Notes: generated by a model from the letters alone, not told the origin. A stretch of DNA of 54,170 nt from Sphingopyxis granuli NBRC 100800 (GCF_001591045.1 NZ_BCUA01000021.1:1-54170), one strand, 5' to 3'. Shown: positions 42,325 through 51,178, numbered from the stretch's first letter. Made by a program: numbers and translations.

Positions 42325-43302
42325 TTAGTCTCGCTTTGGCCTTGGAAGCGACAGCGTGAATTGGACTGTCTGGTTCCCGTAGTGCTCGGCGACCTTGTCC
42401 CGCAGTTCCCGCATGTCGTGGCAGGTCTTGGCCATGCCGATGACCTCGTAGCAACGTGACACGAGTTGCCGCACGCCAAGGTTCTCGGTCAGCTGCCGGT
42501 GCCAGTGCTCGCCCTGCTTTGGCTTGTTTGCCTTGAGGTAAGCCGCAACGTCGGGGTCTAGGGTGTCGTAGATCAGTTCGATGACCAATTTGCCCCACCA
42601 CTTAGGACGAGAGTGAAGCGAGCCCTTCCAATTCGTGAGGCGGCCAAATTCTTCCCAAAGCTCGTCGGGAAAGGTTTTCTCCCAATCGCGAAGCTCGTCC
42701 GCGATGAAGGCGCGCAACTTCACCTGCAGGGCATCGTCGGCTCTCTCATACTGGTAGCCAGTCGCCTCATCGACCAGCGCATCAAGCCCGATCCGCGTCA
42801 AGCCAGCAGTCAGGACGGCGCACCGAATGGCCATTTCCCGCTGGCGGTCAGTGAGCGGCGCGCCCTCATAGAGCGCTTGGACATAACCCCTGCAAATCAG
42901 TTCAAAATGCTCGGTCGTGATGCCAAGGCCGGGCCACTGTGTTCCCGGTATGCGGAATCGGATGGTTTCCTGCAGGATTTTTTCCACGTTAATGTAGGGC
43001 TTAAGTGCTTTCTGCCCTACATAGTCCTGCAGGCTCCCGCGCTCGACATCGGCTATCGCCTTCGTTGTCGAGCCGGACGACAAAACGCGCGTCCCATCCT
43101 CAAGGACGTAACAGTCGAGTTCGTTTCCTCCGAGATCGATTATGCCGCGCCATTTTGCCGCCGGAAGATCGGCGTCAGCAACCTCGCGGTTGCCCTTGCC
43201 CGGCCCATCTTCCTCGGTGCCGCGTTCAGACGCGACCATTGCCTTTGCTACGGCGTCAAAGTCGGCGTCGATCGGTTCGATGGTGTCTTTATCTTTAGGC
43301 AT
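42325..43302 (-). CDS. P63C-domain protein, IS1595 passenger
   Basis: A 325-residue protein. The N-terminal third is acidic and then reads IIDLGGNELDCYVLEDGTRVLSSGSTTKAIADVERG; the C-terminal part (LWEEFGRLTNWKG, RPKWWGKLVIELIYDTLDPDVAAYLK, LTENLGVRQLVSRCYEVIGMAKTCHDMRELRDKVAEHYG) corresponds to the P63C domain, a phage-related domain of unknown activity that often travels with IS1595-type elements. It lies wholly within the IS and overlaps the transposase stop by 8 bases, so both are probably translated from one transcript. It is not needed for the DDE chemistry; a role in regulation or host interaction is possible. Confidence 0.75.
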   Translation of the reverse strand: MPKDKDTIEPIDADFDAVAKAMVASERGTEEDGPGKGNREVADADLPAAKWRGIIDLGGNELDCYVLEDGTRVLSSGSTTKAIADVERGSLQDYVGQKALKPYINVEKILQETIRFRIPGTQWPGLGITTEHFELICRGYVQALYEGAPLTDRQREMAIRCAVLTAGLTRIGLDALVDEATGYQYERADDALQVKLRAFIADELRDWEKTFPDELWEEFGRLTNWKGSLHSRPKWWGKLVIELIYDTLDPDVAAYLKANKPKQGEHWHRQLTENLGVRQLVSRCYEVIGMAKTCHDMRELRDKVAEHYGNQTVQFTLSLPRPKRD

Positions 43303-44227
43303 GAATCAGTCCTTTGTAGGTGAGGCGCTTGCCGATCATGCGGCTAATGGTCTGGTCGATGAACCCCATGGTGCCAGCTTCGCGCGTATTCTGGCGGAAC
43401 GAAAATTCGTTGACGTAGCGATGCAGATGCTTCTGGCTCATGTAGTGGTAGATGCCGTAGTGGCCGCGCTTCAACAGCGCCCAGAAGCTTTCGATCCCGT
43501 TGGTATGGATGCAGTAGTGACGGACATATCCGCCCGCCGAGTGATTGACGGTGTGATGGATATAGCCCTTCTTGGTCAGGCCGCGATAAGCCGAAAACTC
43601 GTCGGTCACGACGCTAGCGCCCTGCGGCACGTTAGCCTCCACGTAGCTCGTCAGCGTCTTGCTGGTGGTATCGGCGACCGGAGTAGCGCGCACCTGCGCA
43701 TTATCGTCGCGGATACCGACAACAGCGGTCTTTCCGACGCCGCCACGGCCCATATGAAGGCGCTTAGAGGCGTGCTTGTTCTTCTCTTTGCCACCGATGA
43801 AGGTTTCATCGACTTGGACGTGATCGCCCATGTCGTCGCCCGGCTTGGCGAGCCAAGTTTCGCGGATGCGCTGCGCGAGGAACCATGCCGACTTCTGGGT
43901 AATGCCAAGCTCGCGCGCCATCTGGGTCGAAGGGATCCCCTTGCGCGCCGTGGTCATCATGTAGATCCCCATGAGCCACTTGTGCAGCGGCAGGCGGCTT
44001 TCGGCGAGAACGGTTCCGGTGCGGACGCTGAAATGCTGGCGGCAGTCTCGGCAGCGGTAGGGCATCGGCTTGTGGTTCTTGACCTCGGCGACCGAGAGGC
44101 TGCCGCAATGCGGGCAGGAGATTTCATCGGCCCAGCGGTTGCGCTCGAAATAGAGGCGAGCGGCGGCCTCATCAGGGAAGCGCTGAAAGAACTGATAGAG
44201 GCTGACGGTTTCGGGCTTGTCGGTCAT
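43295..44227 (-). CDS. IS1595-family (ISXO2-like) transposase
   Basis: A 310-residue transposase. An N-terminal zinc ribbon has CPHC at 38-41 and CRDC at 59-62. The DDE-type domain has D140 in VQVDETFIGGKEKN, D209 in VVTDEFSAYRG, and HTNGIESFWALLKRG at 241-255 with E246; ISXO2-like members use a DDN/DDE arrangement here. RGGVGKTAVVGI and NEFSFRQN are further family signatures. The gene is full length and intact, so the element may still be active. It starts 66 bases inside the right terminal repeat. Confidence 0.93.
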   Translation of the reverse strand: MTDKPETVSLYQFFQRFPDEAAARLYFERNRWADEISCPHCGSLSVAEVKNHKPMPYRCRDCRQHFSVRTGTVLAESRLPLHKWLMGIYMMTTARKGIPSTQMARELGITQKSAWFLAQRIRETWLAKPGDDMGDHVQVDETFIGGKEKNKHASKRLHMGRGGVGKTAVVGIRDDNAQVRATPVADTTSKTLTSYVEANVPQGASVVTDEFSAYRGLTKKGYIHHTVNHSAGGYVRHYCIHTNGIESFWALLKRGHYGIYHYMSQKHLHRYVNEFSFRQNTREAGTMGFIDQTISRMIGKRLTYKGLIHA

Positions 44228-44235
44228 GAGCCCTA

Positions 44236-44529
44236 CTAGCCATAAACTCCTGCAGGTGTCAAATTATTTTGGCTAGTTAGATATATAGCTCCCCTTTTTT
44301 GCTGTTCGGAGCGGGCGGCATTCCGACCATTCCAAATTCGGAATCCTAACTTTTGCTTTGTTCCACTCTTCGATTGCGCGCGGCCGGAGTTGACAGTTAC
44401 TGCTAAAATCGTAGGTAGCGCCATAGGGCAATACCAGGTCGACCGGAAAAAATCTTCTTCATCGCGGTTTTCATATTCGCGGACAGAGCGGGTGAGCACC
44501 ACCAAGCGGAGCGTTTCAGCTACATTAGT
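44236..44529 (-). CDS. Possible small gene whose 3' end is altered by the IS
   Basis: A frame starting at ATG 44529 (TNVAETLRLVVLTRSVREYENRDEEDFF) runs through NAARSEQQK into the IS and stops there. Before insertion it would have read on for only a few codons into the terminator stem, so the IS replaced about five residues with about twenty. No ribosome-binding site is obvious and no family is recognised. The 363 bases between the IS and the pilus operon hold nothing else. Confidence 0.3.
   Translation of the reverse strand, partial: TNVAETLRLVVLTRSVREYENRDEEDFFRSTWYCPMALPTILAVTVNSGRAQSKSGTKQKLGFRIWNGRNAARSEQQKRGAIYLTSQNNLTPAGVYG
44269..44293. repeat. IS terminal inverted repeat, right
   Basis: Complement of the left repeat; on the - strand it starts GGGAGCTATATATC. 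Confidence 0.85.
44294..44301. repeat. Target site duplication, right copy
   Basis: CTTTTTTG, directly abutting the right inverted repeat. Confidence 0.85.
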
Positions 44530-44664
44530 CATAAGATATTGGCGACAGTGGTCGGCTGCTCCGCCATCGATTTTGCCTGGACGGATGGATTCCGGAGGCT
44601 TGGAGCGGATCGTAGTTGCCATTCCCCTCGAGCGGAGCGTGGCCGTGCCGGCGGCGGTCGAGGC

Positions 44665-45078
44665 TCAGCTCGGAATGATCTGGAGGTCCAGATGATCCGA
44701 ATCGAACCCGTTGCCGCCCGGCACCGCGGCGATCGGCCGTTCCTGGACGCGCGGGCCCTGCGCGCGGCTGAGCACGGCCTGTCCCGAACCGTTGAGCAGG
44801 ATCTCGTCGTTGCCGGCGATCAGGCGGGTGCCGACCAGCGTCCCGGGCGCATAGGTGACGACGAGCTCATAGCCGCCCGGCGCGTTGCAATATTCGCGGA
44901 ACATGCCAAGCGATACGGCGTCGCCCTGGATCGCGCCGAACCCGGTGGGCTGATGGTTGACGGTGCATTGGACCGCCACCCGCGCGAAGAGGTTGAAGCC
45001 ATAGGAGGCGGCGAGCGCGGTCGTCGGCGCCGCAACGAATATGAGGCCTGCGAGGCCCATCGAAAGTTTCCGTGTCAT
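44665..45078 (-). CDS. Spore coat U-like exported protein (minor pilin)
   Basis: A 137-residue protein with a signal peptide (LAGLIFVAAPTTALA-A) and a mature part FNLFARVAVQCTVNHQPTG, CNAPGGYELVVTYAPGTLVG, LDLQIIPS. The Cys pair and beta pattern resemble the spore coat U (SCU) domain, a pilin fold used by Csu-type chaperone-usher systems. It is the last gene of the - strand pilus operon, 126 bases after the tip-adhesin-like gene; GGGTGGCGA precedes the start. It may be a minor pilin or a regulator of length. Confidence 0.65.
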   Translation of the reverse strand: MTRKLSMGLAGLIFVAAPTTALAASYGFNLFARVAVQCTVNHQPTGFGAIQGDAVSLGMFREYCNAPGGYELVVTYAPGTLVGTRLIAGNDEILLNGSGQAVLSRAQGPRVQERPIAAVPGGNGFDSDHLDLQIIPS

Positions 45079-45204
45079 TCGCCACCCTTTCCGCCGAACT
45101 GGCCGAAGCGTAGGGTGGTGTTAGCGGCGCAAATCTAAGAATCGGTTAAGCGCCGCCGCGCCTGCGCGGCGCGATGGCATCGCACGGCGAGTGGTAGAGA
45201 GAGC

Positions 45205-46122
45205 TCAGCGCGCGGTGACGGAGATCGATATCACATCGCTGTAGGTGCCGGCGCGCCGATCGCTCACGTCACCGATCACGAACTGGATGTCGAGCGGATC
45301 GAGAAGGGGAGCGGCGCCAGCCGGCTTCGACAAACTGCTGACTCCGGACAGGTTGATCGCGTCGTCACCGATGGAGATGGCGTAGGGAACGGTCCATTCG
45401 GTGGAGCCGAGACGCAGCTTACCCAAATTGTTGGAGCGGACCTGTAGGTCGTAGGAACCGGTGCTGTTCACATATAGTCCGAGGACCACGGGCGCGATCC
45501 CTGTGCGCAACTCGCCGAGGTCGACGATGGCCTGGCCCTTGTTCATTGAATAAGCCCCCGAAAGGCCCATCCGTGCGGAAGGCAGAACTTGGATTCCCAG
45601 CGCTAGGTTCGTCGAACCAAAGGATACGAAGTTGCGATCCTGCGCGTCGATCGTCACGTCCTGCGTGAACATCCCCGCCTCGCGTACCTGACTGGGATCG
45701 ACGACCAGTTTATAGGTCAGCATTTTCGATTGGTTCGGAGCCAGTACCAGTTCCGGATCGGAAAATTTTCTCAACGAACGGGCCGCGTAGGGAGTCACGT
45801 CGCGCGAATCGGAAAGGTTGAGGAGGGCATAGCGCACGGCGGTCCCACCGTTTTTCTTGAGGCCGAAGGGCGGCTGCGGCAGCTCGAAAACCGGCGTGAT
45901 GCGGCATTCGGATCCGCCTTCGTTGAGGAAGGTCACGTTGAAACTGCCCTCGGGACTCCGGTTGTCGAACGGGTCGAAGCCCTGGATGAGCCAACTCGCC
46001 GGGGTCGCGGTGATGCGGACCAGGCATTCGGGCGATCGCGCCGTTGCGGCCGGCGTGGTTTGCGCCGATGCAGGCGCGGCGAATAGCGCCGCGGCGATGA
46101 AAAGGGAGGAGCGAAGCATCAT
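45205..46122 (-). CDS. Spore coat U-domain protein, likely tip subunit
   Basis: A 305-residue exported protein (signal LFIAAALFAAPASAQ). The mature part starts ECLVRITATPASWLIQGFDPFD and ends VIGDVSDRRAGTYSDVISISVTAR, the DV-x-R-AGTYSD-I-I-V pattern of SCU pilins with their terminal strand. It has two SCU-like halves, as in CsuE-type tip adhesins, which sit after the usher gene in the same order. AGGAGG lies 2 bases before ATG 46122 and 5 before ATG 46119. The gene follows the usher stop by 6 bases. Confidence 0.8.
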   Translation of the reverse strand: MMLRSSLFIAAALFAAPASAQTTPAATARSPECLVRITATPASWLIQGFDPFDNRSPEGSFNVTFLNEGGSECRITPVFELPQPPFGLKKNGGTAVRYALLNLSDSRDVTPYAARSLRKFSDPELVLAPNQSKMLTYKLVVDPSQVREAGMFTQDVTIDAQDRNFVSFGSTNLALGIQVLPSARMGLSGAYSMNKGQAIVDLGELRTGIAPVVLGLYVNSTGSYDLQVRSNNLGKLRLGSTEWTVPYAISIGDDAINLSGVSSLSKPAGAAPLLDPLDIQFVIGDVSDRRAGTYSDVISISVTAR

Positions 46123-46128
46123 GGCCTC

Positions 46129-48762
46129 CTATCTGTTCGAGCCCGGCCGAACGGTGCCGAGGTTCACGAGGCCGTCGGTATCGGCCGGGACGGTGAATTC
46201 AAATGCCTTGTCGATCGTGCCGTTGGGGCCATAGGTTTCGACCAGATAGCGCCGGCCGGGCAGCATGTTCGAAATGGCGAAACGGCCGACCGAATTGGTG
46301 AAGAAGGGCACGGGCTTCGGATTCTCGCCGTCCTTGACATCAAGCAGCGTGACGCGCCCGCCGATCAGCGACACGGGCTTGTCCGGCGCGGTGATCAGCG
46401 TGCCCATGACGCTGACGAAGGCATCGGTCCCGACGCGCAGCGTATAGCCGCTCTTGTAGGGCGGCTTGACGCGCACGATGCCCGGTCCCGTGTCATAACC
46501 GGCCGGCGCGTCCTCGACGTCATATTGCACTGATTGCATGCTATATGAACCGAGGAAATTGTTCATCGCCGCGCCCAGCGGACCGCTGCGGCCGATATAA
46601 TCATTCTTCGACAGCGACTGGCCCACCACTACGCGGCGCTTGCCCAGATTTTCGTGCGGTTCGAGCAGCATGAAGCTGTCGTTGACGCGGCGGCCGACGC
46701 CGAACATGCCGCCGGCATAAGCCAATGTCGTCCCGATCCGCGCCGTCGTCACGTTCAACGCTGTGATGTCGGACAGGCTGGGGCCGAAGCTGGCGTGGCT
46801 GAGCGCGGCATCGAAGCGGTTGCCCGAATAGCTGCCGTAGCCGAGCAGGCGGGCATTGCCGTCCTGGCGCATCACCACGCCGCCGAAGCCGACGCTGTTG
46901 AGCTGATTGAGGCCGCTTTGATTATAGGAGAGTTCGGCCGTGTTGGCGCGCGTTTCATAGCGCGCTTCGGCACGGCGCCGGAAGCTCGGCTGGAACACCA
47001 GGCTGATGTTGAAGCTGACGCCGCTGCCGCGACCAGCGAAATCGGACGGATATTTCGTATAATCGACGCCCGAGCGTACCGACCAGCGGCGGTCAATATT
47101 ATATTGGATGTCCGCCCCGATGCGATAGCTGTCGCCAAGGCCGAAGCGCGACTTGGTGTAGGAGGCGTTCGCGGTGCCGACCAGACGAAGGTCGAACTGG
47201 CGGGTATATTGACCAGTCAGGGTGAAGGCGCTGGCGTTGACGGCATTGGGGTTGCCCAGCGTCGCGAAATGCGGCGACTGATAATCCGCGCGAAGCGAGA
47301 AATAATCGGACGTCCCGCCGCGATCGAAATAATGTTCGTAGCTGAAGCCGCCGGCAAAGCCCTCGCCCGCTACTTTCGCATGGCTTCCCGCCGCGTCGAG
47401 GAGGATGCGGCCGCCGTTGCCGAGCACGAACTGCATCTGACCCGACAGTGCCTGGACATCCTCGCTGGCCTGGCCGCCGACGCCCAGTGCCGGATGGTTG
47501 AAGAACGCCTTGCGGAAAAAGCCGGTGAAGGCGAGCGGGCCGCGATAATCGGGCGCGCCGCCGAACGATCGGCTCGTCGGACCGAAAAAGGCGCCATATT
47601 CGAAATCGCCGGGATCGAGGTCGATCGGGTCCAGATATTGCTGATAGGACAGGTTCTGCACCGCGCCGCTGTTGTCGGTGACCTGAATCTGGACGTCGTT
47701 ACTGCCTGCGACCAGCGGCAGCGAGCTGAAATCATAGCGACCGGGCTGCAGGCGCACCTCGCGATAGAGAGTGCCATTGCGCATGAAGCGCACCGTCGAT
47801 TCGCGCTGGATGACCAATTGCCGGTCGGCTTGCAGGACGGCAGCGCGAAAGGCGTTGAACCGCCGCCGCTGCCGCAGGACACCGACGCCGCCCATTCGCA
47901 CATAGCTTTGCTGCCCCCGCGTCTCCGGATCGAGGTCGCCCAGATACCAACGGCGATAGGCTTCGGGCTGATCGTAGACCAGTCGGGCATAGTTGCGGCG
48001 GAACAGATACTTCTCGCCGGTGTCGGTCATGCGCTCGGCGAACTGCGCGTCGCCTTCGAACACGACGGGGCCGACGCGGACGGCGCCGTCGAAATTGACC
48101 GTCGGCCGATCCGCCTGATCGAGATCCCAGACATAACTCTGGATCAAGTTCAGGTTCAGAAAAGCCGAAAAACCTTCCGGTGTCAGCGATGTATCGTTAA
48201 GGTCATCGCGCGGTGGCGCGAAGATATCCTGAATCGCGCGCTGCTCGGGCGAAACCTGAACGACGACGACCGCCAGCGAACCGGGGTCATAGGTCAACTG
48301 GACGCCCGTCCGGTCGAGGTCGTCGGGGCCGAAACTCTCCATGCCCTGCAGACGGCCGACAAGGCCTGCCTGCGCTTCGTCGTTAAGGACCGGACGCATC
48401 AGCCGAATGAAGGTCGCGACGTCGAGCATGAAGCGATCGTCGGCGGTCAGCCGCATCGGAATATCGCCCAGGCTGCGATTCTGGAACGTCAGCGGCACCG
48501 TCATGTCGATGTCGCGGTCATAGGGGTTGATATCGGGGCGCCCGTGCGGCCCGATCGGCACCTGCGGTACGGTCGGGGTAGGTGCTGGGGTTGGCAACGG
48601 CACCGGTGTGCCCGGCAGCGGAATCGGTGTCGACGTGCCTTCGGGCGGCGTACGCTCGGCCGTGCCGGGCCGCGTCGGCAGGGGAATCGACACCTGCGCC
48701 GCCGCCGCGCTCGCCCACAAGGCAGGCAGCGCGACCGAGCAAAGGGCGAGGGCGCGCCTCAC
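46129..48762 (-). CDS. Fimbrial outer-membrane usher (FimD/CsuD-like)
   Basis: An 877-residue usher: signal peptide, a Pro/Thr-rich linker (PLPGTPVPLPTPAPTPTVPQVP), an N-terminal domain (LDVATFIRLMRPVLNDE), a 24-strand barrel with the expected YEHYFDRGGTSDYFSLRADYQ and YTKYPSDFAGRGSG strands, and C-terminal domains ending GGRVTLLDVKDGENPKPVPFFTNSVGRFAISNMLPGRRYLVE. It forms the pore through which chaperone-bound pilins are assembled. The Pro-rich linker of about 30 residues after the signal peptide is unusual. ATGA overlap with the chaperone gene shows translational coupling. Confidence 0.9.
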   Translation of the reverse strand: MRRALALCSVALPALWASAAAAQVSIPLPTRPGTAERTPPEGTSTPIPLPGTPVPLPTPAPTPTVPQVPIGPHGRPDINPYDRDIDMTVPLTFQNRSLGDIPMRLTADDRFMLDVATFIRLMRPVLNDEAQAGLVGRLQGMESFGPDDLDRTGVQLTYDPGSLAVVVVQVSPEQRAIQDIFAPPRDDLNDTSLTPEGFSAFLNLNLIQSYVWDLDQADRPTVNFDGAVRVGPVVFEGDAQFAERMTDTGEKYLFRRNYARLVYDQPEAYRRWYLGDLDPETRGQQSYVRMGGVGVLRQRRRFNAFRAAVLQADRQLVIQRESTVRFMRNGTLYREVRLQPGRYDFSSLPLVAGSNDVQIQVTDNSGAVQNLSYQQYLDPIDLDPGDFEYGAFFGPTSRSFGGAPDYRGPLAFTGFFRKAFFNHPALGVGGQASEDVQALSGQMQFVLGNGGRILLDAAGSHAKVAGEGFAGGFSYEHYFDRGGTSDYFSLRADYQSPHFATLGNPNAVNASAFTLTGQYTRQFDLRLVGTANASYTKSRFGLGDSYRIGADIQYNIDRRWSVRSGVDYTKYPSDFAGRGSGVSFNISLVFQPSFRRRAEARYETRANTAELSYNQSGLNQLNSVGFGGVVMRQDGNARLLGYGSYSGNRFDAALSHASFGPSLSDITALNVTTARIGTTLAYAGGMFGVGRRVNDSFMLLEPHENLGKRRVVVGQSLSKNDYIGRSGPLGAAMNNFLGSYSMQSVQYDVEDAPAGYDTGPGIVRVKPPYKSGYTLRVGTDAFVSVMGTLITAPDKPVSLIGGRVTLLDVKDGENPKPVPFFTNSVGRFAISNMLPGRRYLVETYGPNGTIDKAFEFTVPADTDGLVNLGTVRPGSNR

Positions 48763-49565
48763 TTCTTGAACAGGACCTTGATCGGCCCCGGCCCGAATCC
48801 CGCAACCGGCAGGTTGAAGGTGCGCTGGCCCTGCGCGGGGGTATAGCCCGATCCGACAATGCGACTCAGTTCCTCGGGCGACAGGTCGACGCGCAGATAC
48901 TGGCCCTCGCGATCGGTGCCCTCAATCTGCCACGTCAGGTCCGACATCATCGCATGGCGGCGGCCGCTGTTGGTCAGCGTGACCGCGACACCGTCCTGCA
49001 TCGGTCCCTTCTCCGTCGATCCGGGGGCGGGGGGCAACTGATAATCGACTTGGTGCGCGTCGGTGGCAGCGACATTGGGCTGCGCTCCAGGGGGCGCGAC
49101 GACGACGAGCGCGCGCATGTTGTAAAGCACCTGCAATTTGGCGCCGATGCCCTCCTCGGTCGTCGGATCGAGGGCGACGGGCAATTGTTCGACCGCGACA
49201 TAATAGGCCTGCGAGGTGGCGATGTCGGGATCGCCGACCCATTGCAGGCGAATGACCTGGCGGCCGCTCGTCGGCAGCACCCCCTGCGGCGGAAAGATCA
49301 GGAAATCCTCGTCGGCCGGCGTTTCGGTGATTTCGCCGTTCGGTTCGTAGTTCATCCGATAGACACGCGTCTGGAACGCCAGCGTGCCCGTATTGATATT
49401 CTGCACTTCCATGCGGGCGACGGCTGCGCTGCCGCGCGATTCCATTTCCAGCACCATCGGCGAGACACGCATCGCCAGCGCCGGGACGGCAAGCAACAGG
49501 ATCGCGGCCAGCGCGGCCAGGACGGTGCGCGCACGGCGTTTCAGCATCGTCAGTGCCGACATCAT
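48759..49565 (-). CDS. Periplasmic pilus chaperone (PapD/CsuC-like)
   Basis: A protein of about 268 residues with a signal (TVLAALAAILLLAVPALA-M), then MRVSPMVLEMESRGSAAVARMEVQNINTGTLAFQTRVYRM, the first Ig domain, DFLIFPPQGVLPTSGRQVIRLQW with the conserved subunit-binding Arg, YYVAVEQLPV, and a second domain to AGFGPGPIKVLFKK. It holds pilin subunits by donor-strand complementation and hands them to the usher. GGGGGGAAT before ATG 49565 is preferred over the ATG at 49589. Confidence 0.87.
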   Translation of the reverse strand: MMSALTMLKRRARTVLAALAAILLLAVPALAMRVSPMVLEMESRGSAAVARMEVQNINTGTLAFQTRVYRMNYEPNGEITETPADEDFLIFPPQGVLPTSGRQVIRLQWVGDPDIATSQAYYVAVEQLPVALDPTTEEGIGAKLQVLYNMRALVVVAPPGAQPNVAATDAHQVDYQLPPAPGSTEKGPMQDGVAVTLTNSGRRHAMMSDLTWQIEGTDREGQYLRVDLSPEELSRIVGSGYTPAQGQRTFNLPVAGFGPGPIKVLFKK

Positions 49566-49609
49566 CTTATTCCCCCCAAAGCAGGGCATAATTCCATTAT
49601 TTCATAAAG

Positions 49610-49637
49610 AAAGGGGAAAGATCGCTCTTCCCCCTTT
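49610..49637 (-). terminator. Hairpin between pilin and chaperone genes (likely attenuator)
   Basis: A 12-bp stem with one G-T pair and a GCGA tetraloop on the - strand, followed by CTTTATG. It stands between the pilin and chaperone genes of one operon and would lower expression of the downstream genes relative to the pilins. Confidence 0.5.
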
Positions 49638-49658
49638 CCTTTTGCTTGCCGATCGAAC

Positions 49659-50501
49659 TTACGAAGCGGACAGCGTCAGCGTGGTCGTGCCTTCATAGGT
49701 ACCGGCGACCAGGCCCTTGTCGCTGAGCGCAGCGGCGGTGATGTTGATGTCCATCTGCGAACGCCACGCGCCTTGCAGAAGGAAGCCGCTCTTGCTGTTG
49801 TCGCCGACGGACAGATTCTGCGTCGAACCAGCCGAAGGGCCGCCGCGCGGAACACCCTGCCAGCTTGCGCTCACCGTGTAGGGGATGTTGGCACGGAATT
49901 CATCGGTGTCATACGAACCGGGAGCCGTGTTCACGAGGCCCTTTACACTGTCCTTCTCGATCGTGACGCGGTTGTTGAAGTTGCAGCCCGCGGTCAGCGT
50001 CTGGATGTCGACGTCGATGTTGCCGGTCATTTCGAACGCCTGGCCGACATTCTCGTTGTCGCCGGTCTTCACGCCGATGACGCCGAGGTCGATATCGCGG
50101 ACGTTGGTCGTGTAGTTGTTGCCCGAATAGAAGGAGCAGTCCTTGCTCACCGTGCCCGACATCGCGAACTGCACGTCAACGGTCGGCGTTGCTGTTTCGC
50201 TGTCGTCGCTTCCCGTCGCCTGGACGGTGTAGCGGGTGCCGACTCCCAGATTGATACCAGTTTCACCAAGGACCTCACCCACGTTGACCATGAGGGGGGG
50301 CAAGAAGGGGATCGGGTTGATGTTGGTCGGCTGCGGATTGGTGAACGTGTAGTCGACGGGCGCCGAGAGGTTGATGGGGCCGACGTTGACGTTAACAACT
50401 CCGGTTCCCGCATAATGCTTTTCATTCGTGCGCGCAGCGGCAGGCGAAGCCATGCCGATGATCGCGAGGGCGGCGACGGTGCCGCAAAGAATCTTCTTCA
50501 T
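49659..50501 (-). CDS. Spore coat U-type pilin
   Basis: A 280-residue exported protein: signal GTVAALAIIGMASPAAA, mature RTNEKHYAGTGVVNVNVGPINLSAPVDYTF, SKDCSFYSGNNYTT, LTAGCNFNNRVTIEKDS, and a C-terminal strand GTYEGTTTLTLSAS typical of SCU pilins. It is longer than usual for a major CsuA/B-like pilin because of an inserted N-terminal section. It could be the main subunit or an adaptor; position before the chaperone gene favours a structural role. AAGAAGATT precedes the ATG. Confidence 0.78.
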   Translation of the reverse strand: MKKILCGTVAALAIIGMASPAAARTNEKHYAGTGVVNVNVGPINLSAPVDYTFTNPQPTNINPIPFLPPLMVNVGEVLGETGINLGVGTRYTVQATGSDDSETATPTVDVQFAMSGTVSKDCSFYSGNNYTTNVRDIDLGVIGVKTGDNENVGQAFEMTGNIDVDIQTLTAGCNFNNRVTIEKDSVKGLVNTAPGSYDTDEFRANIPYTVSASWQGVPRGGPSAGSTQNLSVGDNSKSGFLLQGAWRSQMDINITAAALSDKGLVAGTYEGTTTLTLSAS

Positions 50502-50616
50502 AATCTTCTTCCCTCATTTTTCAGCCGTGTCCCCGGTTCTCGGAGATGCGGCCGTTCCTTCGCACCGGCTGGTCGGAGAGGCGGATGGACACGGTGCCTG
50601 CCCATCGCCCTAATTC

Positions 50617-50640
50617 CGCCCGCGAGACACCCCGCGGGCG
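50617..50640 (-). terminator. Hairpin after the first pilin gene
   Basis: An 8-bp GC-only stem CGCCCGCG / CGCGGGCG directly downstream of the first pilin gene, without a T-run. It may protect the first cistron's RNA or cause partial termination. Confidence 0.4.
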
Positions 50641-50644
50641 AATC

Positions 50645-51178
50645 TCAACTCGGCGTGACGGTGATCGTGATCACCTCCGCATAATCGCCCGCCAGCAACA
50701 GCCCGGCTTCGCCTGTCGGGCGGCCCAGTTCGACCGCCAGCGTCATGCCGTCGGTGGCGATTCCGCCATTGCTGGAAATCACGCCGCCCGCCTGAATCTG
50801 GCTGCTGGTGAATGACTGGCTGATCATCGACCGGTTCGGATAACGAACCGGCATCTGCACGCTCAGATTATAGGGCAGCTTGCCGCCATAGGGGCCTTGG
50901 CCGTTCGGCATCGTCGTGTGCGCCAGGCCGCCGCCCGTGCCGCTGATCGTCATCGTGAAGGGCAGGTTGCAGTCGAAGGGCACGTCCATCTGGAAGCTCA
51001 GCCCGCGCTGCTCGAGGTTGCCGAAATCGACGTTCGGAATCTGGCCCATCGCGCAATGTTCGCGGATCGAGCCGCTGACCGCGATGTCGATCGAGCGCGC
51101 ATTGTCGATCTGCATGTCGGCTGCGGCAGCCGGCGCGGCGAATGCCGTCGCAACGAGCGCAATGAGCAGCAGGCGCAT
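50645..51178 (-). CDS. Spore coat U-type pilin, first gene of the pilus operon
   Basis: A 177-residue exported protein: signal LLLIALVATAFAAPAAA, then DIAVSGSIREHCAMGQIPNVDFGNLEQRG, VPFDCNLPFTMTISGTGGG, GLLLAGDYAEVITITVTPS. The two Cys, the PF-x-TISG pattern and the DYAEVITITVTPS end are standard for the SCU domain. GGGGGAAG five bases before ATG 51178 decides the start. As the promoter-proximal short pilin it is a good candidate for the major subunit. Confidence 0.82.
   Translation of the reverse strand: MRLLLIALVATAFAAPAAAADMQIDNARSIDIAVSGSIREHCAMGQIPNVDFGNLEQRGLSFQMDVPFDCNLPFTMTISGTGGGLAHTTMPNGQGPYGGKLPYNLSVQMPVRYPNRSMISQSFTSSQIQAGGVISSNGGIATDGMTLAVELGRPTGEAGLLLAGDYAEVITITVTPS

Larger units (their letters stand above)
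42271..44293 (-). mobile_element. IS1595-family insertion sequence with a passenger gene
   Basis: A 2023-bp element. The terminal inverted repeats are GGGGCCTATATATCTAGCTA at the left and, on the - strand, GGGAGCTATATATCTAACTA at the right; the match continues as GCCAA. Both ends are flanked by the same 8 bases, CTTTTTTG (42263-42270 and 44294-44301), the target-duplication length usual for this family. It encodes an ISXO2-like transposase and, overlapping it, a P63C-domain passenger. Confidence 0.9.

Noticed and set aside
42181..44664. tRNA-linked att site for an integrated element
   Set aside because: No tRNA 3' end, integrase or matching direct repeats beyond the 8-bp IS duplication could be found.
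44539..45138. 199-codon + strand frame opposite the last pilus gene
   Set aside because: It runs antisense through a gene with a clear signal peptide and spore-coat-U pattern; composition is that of a shadow.
46654..48846. 730-codon open frame opposite the usher gene
   Set aside because: Antisense shadow; the usher on the - strand has clear signal peptide, barrel and operon context.
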